NCBI RefSeq assembly: GCF_035998295.1
Contig: NZ_DASYHS010000189.1
Coordinates: 1 to 12,888, forward strand
Length of the DNA stretch: 12,888 nucleotides
DNA from: DASYHS01 sp035998295
Lineage (GTDB): Bacteria > Pseudomonadota > Alphaproteobacteria > Azospirillales > Azospirillaceae
Direction of reading: 5' to 3'
In this document: positions 5,747 through 11,270 of the stretch, piece by piece
Position numbering within the stretch: the first letter of the stretch is position 1
How the letters are laid out: each line of letters begins with the position of its first letter
Program-made: the position numbers and the translations under genes
The notes under the pieces: generated by a model
What the model was told of the DNA's origin: nothing
Databases searched by the model: none
Seen by the model: the letters and a program-made list of their open reading frames with translations, nothing else

Positions 5747-6748
5747 ATGGTCTCCGAACAGCCCCTTCCCAGCATGCCCGCGAACGCCCGGCCCGACATC
5801 AAGGTGTCGGTCCGCCAGATGTTCGGCATCGATACCGACATGCAGGCGCCGGCCTTCAGCCAGCCTTCGGAGCATGTGCCCGCAATCGACGAGACCTATC
5901 GTTTCGACCACGAGACGACGCTCGCGATCCTTGCCGGTTTCGCCCATAACCGCCGCGTGATGGTCCAGGGCTTCCACGGCACCGGCAAGTCGACCCATAT
6001 CGAGCAGGTGGCGGCGCGGCTGAACTGGCCCTGCATCCGCATCAACCTCGACAGCCACATCAGCCGCATCGACCTGATCGGCAAGGACGCGATCGTCCTG
6101 CGCGACGGCATGCAGGTGACGGAGTACCGCGAAGGCCTGCTGCCTTGGGCGCTGCAGAACCCCTGCGCGCTGGTGTTCGACGAGTACGACGCCGGCCGGC
6201 CGGACGTGATGTTCGTGATCCAGCGCGTGCTGGAGGTCGAGGGGAAGCTGACGCTGCTCGACCAGAACAAGGTGATCCGGCCGCACCCCGCGTTCCGCCT
6301 GTTCGCGACCGCCAATACGGTCGGGCTCGGCGATACGACCGGCCTCTATCACGGCACGCAGCAGATCAACCAGGGCCAGATGGACCGCTGGAACGTCGTC
6401 GCGACGCTGAACTACCTGCCGCACGACGAGGAGGCCCGGATCGTGCTGGCCAAGGTGCCGGCCTACGACGACGAGAAGGGCCGCAAGGTCGTGTCGGCGA
6501 TGGTCCAGCTCGCCGACCTGACGCGGGCCGGGTTCATGAACGGCGACATCTCGACCGTGATGTCGCCGCGCACCGTCATCACCTGGGCGGAGAACGCGCT
6601 GATCTTCGGCGGCGACATCCCCTTCGCGTTCCGGACCACCTTCCTCAACAAGTGCGACGAGGTGGAGCGCAGCACGGTCGCCGAGTACTACCAGCGCTGC
6701 TTCGGCACGGAGCTGCCCGAATCGGGCGTTCGCGCCCATGTCGCCTGA
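5747..6748 (+). CDS. cobS: Aerobic cobaltochelatase subunit CobS
   Basis: AAA+ ATPase subunit of the cobaltochelatase CobNST, which inserts Co2+ into hydrogenobyrinic acid a,c-diamide in the aerobic cobalamin pathway; analogous to BchI/ChlI of magnesium chelatase. The 333-residue cytoplasmic protein has family length. It shows the N-terminal VSVRQMFGID (20-29), Walker A GFHGTGKST (75-83), SHISRIDLIGKDA (103-115), Walker B ALVFDEYD (141-148), sensor-1 FATANTVG (186-193) and QMDRW (211-215). Walker residues K81, D145 and E146 are intact. It should form a hexameric ring and work with CobT, whose gene begins 26 bp downstream. The large catalytic subunit CobN is not in the window. No deviation from the family was seen. 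Confidence 0.96.
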   Translation: MVSEQPLPSMPANARPDIKVSVRQMFGIDTDMQAPAFSQPSEHVPAIDETYRFDHETTLAILAGFAHNRRVMVQGFHGTGKSTHIEQVAARLNWPCIRINLDSHISRIDLIGKDAIVLRDGMQVTEYREGLLPWALQNPCALVFDEYDAGRPDVMFVIQRVLEVEGKLTLLDQNKVIRPHPAFRLFATANTVGLGDTTGLYHGTQQINQGQMDRWNVVATLNYLPHDEEARIVLAKVPAYDDEKGRKVVSAMVQLADLTRAGFMNGDISTVMSPRTVITWAENALIFGGDIPFAFRTTFLNKCDEVERSTVAEYYQRCFGTELPESGVRAHVA

Positions 6749-6774
6749 CACCCCCGGCGCCTGACGAGGAACGG

Positions 6775-8643
6775 ATGGCCGACGACGAGAGCCCGGTCGA
6801 GACCTTCAAGCGCGCGACCGCCGCCGCCATCCGCGCGATGGCGGAGCGCGAGGACGTGCAGGTCACCTTCAGCGGCGACCCGCCGGGGCTGCTGGGCAGC
6901 CGGGCGCGCGTGCCGGTGCCGGCCCGCGACCTCAACCCCCGCGACGTCGCGACCGTGCGCGGGGCCGCCGACGCGGTCGCGCTGCGGCTGCGCCACCACG
7001 ACGACACGGTCCACAGCCGGCTGCTGCCGCTCGGCGACGGGGCGAAGGCGGCGTTCGAGGCGCTGGAGCAGGCGCGCTGCGAGGCGATCGGCGCCCGGGC
7101 GATGCCGGGTGTTGCGGCCAATCTCGGCGCGGCGCTGGACGAGCGCTACCGGCGCCAGGGCTTCGAGCGCATCACCCAGCGCGACGACGCCCCCCTGCCC
7201 GAGATCGTCCGCCTGCTGGCGCGCGAGGCGATGACCGGAGAGCCGCCGCCGCCCTCGGCCCAACACGCCGTCGACCTGTGGCGTCCCTGGATCGAGGAGC
7301 GGGTCGGGCGCGACTTCCAGTCCCTCGGCACGATGGCGCAGGACCAGCAGGCCTACGCGCGCGAGGTGCGCAAGCTGCTGACCCGGCTCGACATGGAGGT
7401 CGGCAGCGAGCCGGAGCCCAGCGAGCCGGAGGACGAGGACCGCGACGCCTCCGACGACACCGACGAGAACGACGGCCAGGCCCGCGGCGGCCAGGAGGAG
7501 AGCGGCGAGACCACCTCCATGTCGGCCGACGACACCGGCGAGGGCGACGCCGAAGCGATGATGGAGGCCGGCGCCGAGGAGGCGTCCGGCGACACCGAGG
7601 ACGGCGAAGGCTCCGAGGAGCCGGGAGCACCCGCGCGCCCCTGGCGGCCGGACGGGCGCAACGACCAGGACCAGGCCACCTACAAGACGTTCACCACCGA
7701 CTTGGACGAGATCGTCGCCGCGGAGGAGCTGTGCGACGCGGACGAGCTGTCGCGCCTGCGCAGCCTGCTCGACCAGCAGCTCCAGCATCTCCAGGGCGTG
7801 ATCTCGCGGCTGGCCAACCGCATGCAGCGCCGCCTGCTGGCCAAGCAGACGCGCGCCTGGGCCTTCGACCTCGACGAGGGCATGCTGGACAGCGCGCGCC
7901 TCGCCCGCGTCGTCGCCAACCCCGTGCTCCCCCTCTCGTTCAAGCAGGAGAAGGAGACGGATTTCCGCGACACCGTCGTCAGCCTGCTGATCGACAATTC
8001 CGGCTCGATGCGCGGCCGGCCGATCACGATCGCGGCGATGAGCGCCGACATCCTCGCCCGGACGCTGGAGCGCTGCGCGGTCAAGGTCGAGATCCTCGGC
8101 TTCACGACCCGGACCTGGAAGGGCGGCCAGTCGCGCGAGCGGTGGATCGCGGCCGGCAAGCCGCCCAATCCCGGGCGCCTCAACGACCTGCGCCACATCG
8201 TCTACAAATCCGCCGACGCGCCGTGGCGCCGGGCGCGCAAGAACCTCGGCCTGATGCTGCGCGAGGGCATCCTCAAGGAGAACATCGACGGCGAGGCGCT
8301 GATGTGGGCGCACAACCGCCTGCTGGCCCGGCCGGAGCAGCGCCGCATCCTGATGGTGATCTCCGACGGCGCGCCGGTCGACGATTCGACCCTGTCGGTC
8401 AATGCCGGCAACTACCTGGAGCGGCACCTGCGCCAGGTCATCGAGTGGATCGAGACCCGCTCCCCGGTCGAGCTGATCGCGGTCGGCATCGGCCACGACG
8501 TGACGCGCTACTACCGCCGCGCCGTCACCCTGGTCGATGCCGAGCAGCTCGGCGGCACGATGATGGAGAAGCTGGCCGAGCTGTTCGACGAGGACCGGGG
8601 ACAGGCGGGACCGCGCCGCCCGGGACGGCGGCGCGCCGGCTGA
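6775..8643 (+). CDS. cobT: Aerobic cobaltochelatase subunit CobT
   Basis: Second small subunit of aerobic cobaltochelatase, analogous to BchD/ChlD; it bridges CobS and CobN in the ATP-driven insertion of cobalt. The 622-residue product matches the usual size. An N-terminal CobT domain spans about 1-207. A low-complexity acidic linker (about 208-286, rich in E, D, S and G) follows, as is typical of these proteins. A helical stretch with LDQQLQHLQGVISRLANRMQ lies near 322-345. The C-terminal VWA domain (about 395-605) carries the MIDAS motif DNSGS (407-411) and ISDGAPVDD (529-537). The start at 6775 has GAGGAA close upstream. Third gene of the J-protein/cobS/cobT operon. This gene should not be confused with the unrelated nicotinate-nucleotide phosphoribosyltransferase also called CobT. 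Confidence 0.95.
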   Translation: MADDESPVETFKRATAAAIRAMAEREDVQVTFSGDPPGLLGSRARVPVPARDLNPRDVATVRGAADAVALRLRHHDDTVHSRLLPLGDGAKAAFEALEQARCEAIGARAMPGVAANLGAALDERYRRQGFERITQRDDAPLPEIVRLLAREAMTGEPPPPSAQHAVDLWRPWIEERVGRDFQSLGTMAQDQQAYAREVRKLLTRLDMEVGSEPEPSEPEDEDRDASDDTDENDGQARGGQEESGETTSMSADDTGEGDAEAMMEAGAEEASGDTEDGEGSEEPGAPARPWRPDGRNDQDQATYKTFTTDLDEIVAAEELCDADELSRLRSLLDQQLQHLQGVISRLANRMQRRLLAKQTRAWAFDLDEGMLDSARLARVVANPVLPLSFKQEKETDFRDTVVSLLIDNSGSMRGRPITIAAMSADILARTLERCAVKVEILGFTTRTWKGGQSRERWIAAGKPPNPGRLNDLRHIVYKSADAPWRRARKNLGLMLREGILKENIDGEALMWAHNRLLARPEQRRILMVISDGAPVDDSTLSVNAGNYLERHLRQVIEWIETRSPVELIAVGIGHDVTRYYRRAVTLVDAEQLGGTMMEKLAELFDEDRGQAGPRRPGRRRAG

Positions 8644-8652
8644 GCAAGCGCT

Positions 8653-8683
8653 GTCGGGGGCGCCGTCGGGGGCGCCGTCGGGG
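8653..8683. repeat. 12-bp tandem repeat downstream of cobT
   Basis: GTCGGGGGCGCC occurs twice in tandem (8653-8664, 8665-8676), and a third copy begins (GTCGGGG, 8677-8683). It lies 9 bp after the cobT stop, in the 100-bp gap before the SOD-like gene. Each junction contains a GGCGCC palindrome. It is probably a slippage product; no promoter or terminator is evident. Confidence 0.6.
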
Positions 8684-8743
8684 AACCGGCGGCACGCGGG
8701 ACGGGTTGGCAGGCATGTCGACCCGCAACCCACGGAGACGCCC

Positions 8744-9307
8744 ATGAGATCCGACCGCGCGCCGCTGACGGCAGCCCTCCTGCTCCTGATCGCCTTCCCG
8801 GCGTCGGCGCAGGACAGGCCGCCGCTCCCCGAGGGGCCGCAGCAGCAGACCCTCGCCCGCGCGGTGATGCAGGGGCCCGACGGCCGGCCCATGGGCACGA
8901 TCGCCTTCGCCGAGACGCCGAACGGCGCCCTGGTCCATGTGCGCATGGAGAACGTCCCGGGCGACGGCCACGGCCTCCACGTCCACGAGAACGGAAGCTG
9001 CGACGGCCCGGGCTTCATCGGCGCCGGGGAGATCTTCGACCCGCTGGGCCGCGCCCACGGCTTCCTGGCGTCGACCGGGCCGAAGATGGGCGACCTGCCG
9101 AACGTCTTCGCGGGAGCCGACGGCCGCGTCGAGGCGGACATCTTCACCGATCGCATCCGCCTGGACGGCGGCGCGTCCGGCATCTTCGCCCCCGGCGGGA
9201 CGTCGATCATCCTGCACGAGAGCCCGGACGACTACCTGACCCAGCCCTTCGGCAGGGCGGGGCTGCCGATCGCCTGCGGCGTCATCGTCCCGACGACGCA
9301 GCCCTGA
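8744..9307 (+). CDS. Secreted Cu/Zn superoxide dismutase-like protein with degenerate metal site
   Basis: Periplasmic or secreted member of the SodC fold; enzymatic SOD activity is doubtful. The 187-residue precursor starts with a signal peptide (1-22, hydrophobic core LTAALLLLIAF, cleavage after ASA). The SOD fold is clear: GLHVHENGSCDGPG (77-90), GRAHGF (102-107), MGDLPNVF (115-122), IILHESPDDY (155-164) and IACGVI (176-181). Cu-type ligands H79, H81 and H158, Zn-type H105 and D117, and the disulfide cysteines C86 and C178 are kept. Comparing with family motifs by eye, the bridging His (AGGH/AGPH) is I97, the Zn-ligand His of GPHxGD is K114, and the active-site Arg before the last ACG is P175. 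GGAGA (8734-8738) is a good ribosome binding site. It is separated from cobT by 100 bp and is probably independent. Confidence 0.88.
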   Translation: MRSDRAPLTAALLLLIAFPASAQDRPPLPEGPQQQTLARAVMQGPDGRPMGTIAFAETPNGALVHVRMENVPGDGHGLHVHENGSCDGPGFIGAGEIFDPLGRAHGFLASTGPKMGDLPNVFAGADGRVEADIFTDRIRLDGGASGIFAPGGTSIILHESPDDYLTQPFGRAGLPIACGVIVPTTQP

Positions 9308-9327
9308 CGCTCGGCGCGATGTTCAGC

Positions 9328-9383
9328 GCGCGGTCGGCGTTACGCGATGTGCATCGCGCGGTCAGCGCTGCGCGATGTGCATC
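9328..9383. repeat. 28-bp tandem repeat with internal palindrome
   Basis: Two adjacent 28-bp units (9328-9355 and 9356-9383) differ at three positions (25 of 28 identical). Each carries the palindrome CGATG-TG-CATCG, extended in the second unit to GCGCGATG/CATCGCGC. The right-hand copy encodes the last residues and stop codon of the minus-strand gene ending at 9362; the left-hand copy is in the gap after the SOD-like gene. A more degenerate third copy may lie at about 9308-9327. The palindrome between two convergent genes could help terminate transcription, though no T-run follows. Confidence 0.65.
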
Positions 9384-9886
9384 GCGCGCTGCATCTCTTC
9401 GAAGTTGCGGGTGAAGCCGCTCAGCGTGAAGTCGACGTCGCGGCGGCCGGCCCGCAGGAAGTTGGAGCGCACCAGCAGCGCGGAGCCGTTCCTGAACTGC
9501 TCGACCACCTGCGCGCCGGTCACGTCGGCGAAGACGCACATGTTGATCGAGGCCATGCGGGTGTCGATCTTGTCCTGGCGGTCGACGCGGATCGAGCAGC
9601 TGTCGATCAGCCCTTCGCTGGTGCTGAGGAAGATCGCGAAGCTGCCGCCGGTCGGGATGACGCTGAGCGACACGTACTCGACCTCCCGCCCGTTCTCGTA
9701 CAGGCGGTAGATGTAGAGCCGGCAGGATGCCATGTCGGTCATCCGGTCGATCTCGCAGTAATTGTTCCAGACCCCTTCAGGCCCGAAATCGGACGTGTCG
9801 ATCCCGAACTGATTGGCGTGGGCCGTCTGGGCCGACACCCCGATCAGCGTTCCCACGAAGACCGTGAGGATCTTGATCCACCGCAT
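9362..9886 (-). CDS. Small secreted protein, possibly IalB (invasion-associated locus B)-like
   Basis: I can only suggest a family. The 174-residue precursor has a signal peptide (MRWIKILTVFVGTLIGVSA, cleavage near AHA|NQ, 24/25), so it is exported. The mature part has GVWNNYCEID (38-47), SCRLYIY (54-60), SLSVIPTGGSFAIFLS (73-88), SCSIRVD (96-102), four cysteines (C44, C55, C97, C117) that could form two disulfides, and the tail FTLSGFTRNFEEM (153-165). A W-x3-C start, paired cysteines and an SLxGF-type C-terminus recall the IalB domain common in alphaproteobacteria, but the match is by eye. The start at 9886 has GGGGGA 8 nt upstream; an in-frame ATG at 9907 is possible, but the signal peptide fits 9886. 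The final residues lie in a 28-bp tandem repeat. Confidence 0.7.
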   Translation of the reverse strand: MRWIKILTVFVGTLIGVSAQTAHANQFGIDTSDFGPEGVWNNYCEIDRMTDMASCRLYIYRLYENGREVEYVSLSVIPTGGSFAIFLSTSEGLIDSCSIRVDRQDKIDTRMASINMCVFADVTGAQVVEQFRNGSALLVRSNFLRAGRRDVDFTLSGFTRNFEEMQRAMHIAQR

Positions 9887-9978
9887 CCTAGACGTCCCCC
9901 AGTTCATCCCGAAGAAGCAATACCCCAGGCCGTCGCCGCGTACCACTTTTTTGTCGCGACGCCCTAGGCCTTCGCCGC

Positions 9979-9992
9979 GGCGCAATTGCGCC
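9979..9992. promoter_or_regulatory. Perfect 14-bp palindrome, candidate operator
   Basis: GGCGCAATTGCGCC is a perfect dyad with an AATT centre, in the region shared by the divergent IalB-like and iron-binding genes. It has the size and symmetry of a dimeric regulator site. No regulator can be named from sequence alone. Confidence 0.3.
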
Positions 9993-10106
9993 ACTTTCGC
10001 GCCAGAATGTGCGCAGAAAAGTTTCCGCTTCATTTACGCGCGGACGATGTCACGGCCCTCTAACGCGGGCGCCGGGAGGCAGGCTGCGACTGGGTCGCAA
10101 TCTCAC

Positions 10107-10135
10107 TTGACAGGGCCGCCCGGGCCTGCGATGGA
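10107..10135 (+). promoter_or_regulatory. Candidate promoter of the iron-binding protein gene
   Basis: A perfect TTGACA -35 (10107-10112) is followed 17 bp later by GATGGA (10130-10135), a poor -10. Transcription would begin near 10142, just before the Fur-like box. A weak -10 may mean an activator or a different start; the -35 and the operator position support this region. Confidence 0.4.
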
Positions 10136-10146
10136 TGCGGGAATTT

Positions 10147-10165
10147 GAGAATGCATCGCATTTTC
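10147..10165. promoter_or_regulatory. Fur-like iron box
   Basis: GAGAATGCATCGCATTTTC is a 19-bp dyad (7 of 9 pairs match around the central T) and agrees at 12 of 19 positions with the classical Fur box GATAATGATAATCATTATC, counted by hand. It lies 25-43 bp upstream of the ATG of an iron(III)-binding protein and just after the likely transcription start, where a bound iron repressor would block transcription. The alphaproteobacterial regulator could be Fur, Irr or another family; the sequence does not decide. Confidence 0.5.
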
Positions 10166-10190
10166 TCATTTCGCAGACCGGAGGAAATCC

Positions 10191-11219
10191 ATGTCGTTCC
10201 ACCAGCGCGGCCTGCTGGCCGCCATCGCGGGCATCGGGCTGTTCGGCGGCCTGGCGGCCGCGACGGCCGCCGAGGTCAACGTCTATTCGGCCCGCCACTA
10301 CGACACCGACCTGACTCTCTACGACAACTTCACGAAGCAGACCGGCATCAAGGTCAACCTGATCGAGGGCAAGGACGACGAGCTGGTGGAGCGCATGCGC
10401 AACGAAGGCGCGAACAGCCCCGCCGACGTCCTGATCACCGTCGATGCCGGCCGGCTGTGGCGAGCGCAGGAGGCCGGCGTCCTCCAGCCGGTGCGCTCCG
10501 AGACGCTCGAGGCGGCGGTGCCGGCGCATCTGCGCGAGCCCGAGGGCCACTGGTTCGGCCTCGCCAAGCGCGCCCGCGTGCTGGTCTACGCCAAGGACCG
10601 GGTCCAGCCGTCCGAGCTGTCGAGCTACGAGGACCTCGCCGACCCGAAATGGAAGGGCCGCGTCCTCGTCCGCTCGTCGAGCAACGTCTACAACCAGTCC
10701 CTGGTCGGCGCCCTGCTCGCCGCCCACGGGCCCGAGAAGACCCAGGAATGGGCCGAAGGCGTCGTCGCCAACATGGCGCGCGAGCCCCAGGGCGGCGACA
10801 CCGACCAGATCAAGGCCGTGGCCGCCGGCGAGGGCGACGTCGCTATCAGCAACAACTACTACCTCGCCCGCCTGATCAACTCCGACAAGGCGGAGGACCG
10901 CGAGGTCGCGTCCAAGGTCGGCGTCTTCTTCCCGAACCAGGACGACCGCGGCACCCACGTGAACGTCAGCGGCGCCGGCGTCGCCAAGAACGCGCCGAAC
11001 CGCGAGAACGCCGTCCGCTTCCTGGAATACCTCGTCAGCCCCGAGGCGCAGGAGCTGTTCGCCCAGGCCAGCTACGAGTTCCCGGTCGCCGACGGCGTCG
11101 ACCTGCACGACACGCTGGCCTCCTGGGGCAAGTTCAAGGAGGACGAGCTGAACGCCGCGGAGTTCGGGCGCAACAACGCCGAGGCGCTGAAGATCATGGA
11201 CCGCGCCGGCTGGCGCTGA
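10191..11219 (+). CDS. Periplasmic Fe(III)-binding protein of an ABC transporter (FutA/FbpA type)
   Basis: Substrate-binding protein that captures ferric iron in the periplasm and hands it to an FbpB-type permease. The 342-residue precursor has a signal peptide (1-27, cleavage near ATAA|EV). The mature start VNVYSARHYDTD (29-40) is the hallmark of this family. Likely iron ligands are tyrosines Y37 (perhaps Y32), Y167 (SSSNVYNQS) and the NNYY pair Y223/Y224. Other family words are GIKVNLIEGKDDEL (52-65), ADVLITVDAGRLW (78-90), SYEDLADPKWKGRV (145-158) and GTHVNVSGAGVAKNAPN (nt 10952-11002). GGAGGAA (10180-10186) is a strong ribosome binding site. A Fur-like box and TTGACA lie upstream, suggesting induction on iron shortage. 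The probable partner permease is encoded convergently after the terminator at 11235-11270. Confidence 0.95.
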   Translation: MSFHQRGLLAAIAGIGLFGGLAAATAAEVNVYSARHYDTDLTLYDNFTKQTGIKVNLIEGKDDELVERMRNEGANSPADVLITVDAGRLWRAQEAGVLQPVRSETLEAAVPAHLREPEGHWFGLAKRARVLVYAKDRVQPSELSSYEDLADPKWKGRVLVRSSSNVYNQSLVGALLAAHGPEKTQEWAEGVVANMAREPQGGDTDQIKAVAAGEGDVAISNNYYLARLINSDKAEDREVASKVGVFFPNQDDRGTHVNVSGAGVAKNAPNRENAVRFLEYLVSPEAQELFAQASYEFPVADGVDLHDTLASWGKFKEDELNAAEFGRNNAEALKIMDRAGWR

Positions 11220-11234
11220 GCGGTCCCAGGCAGG

Positions 11235-11270
11235 GGGCGCGTCCCGGAAGGGGCGCGCCCTTTCTCTTTC
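11235..11270 (+). terminator. Intrinsic terminator after the iron-binding protein gene
   Basis: An 11-bp stem pairs 11235-11245 with 11250-11260 (one G-T pair) around a GGAA tetraloop and is followed at once by TTTCTCTTTC. This is a classical rho-independent terminator for the plus strand, 15 bp after the stop. The T-rich tail ends at the stop codon of the convergent permease gene; there is no T-run on the minus strand, so it should act mainly on plus-strand transcripts. Confidence 0.85.

Larger units (their letters stand above)
9887..10190. other. Divergent control region (304 bp) between the IalB-like and iron-binding genes
   Basis: No gene is supported here. It contains a 14-bp near-exact direct repeat, AGGCC(G/T)TCGCCGCG (9927-9940 and 9966-9979); the palindrome GTCGCGAC (9953-9960); a perfect 14-bp palindrome GGCGCAATTGCGCC (9979-9992); and, near the iron gene, a promoter-like TTGACA and a Fur-like box (listed separately). 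A minus-strand reading frame continues upstream from the IalB-like gene to 10033 but has no signal-peptide logic. I could not identify a convincing minus-strand promoter. Confidence 0.6.

Noticed and set aside
8653..8683. Tandem GTCGGGGGCGCC copies considered as a CRISPR or iteron array
   Set aside because: Under three units of 12 bp, without spacers and without neighbouring cas or rep genes.
6688..9210. 840-codon minus-strand reading frame opposite cobT and the SOD-like gene
   Set aside because: It spans two well-supported plus-strand genes and an intergenic gap, has low-complexity composition and shows no domain.
9887..10033. N-terminal extension of the IalB-like protein from an ATG at 10033
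   Set aside because: It would bury a good signal peptide some 50 residues inside, and the internal start at 9886 has its own GGGGGA site.
10050..11108. Minus-strand reading frame opposite the Fe(III)-binding protein
   Set aside because: Opposite strand of a gene with a clear signal peptide, Tyr ligands and ribosome binding site; no independent features.
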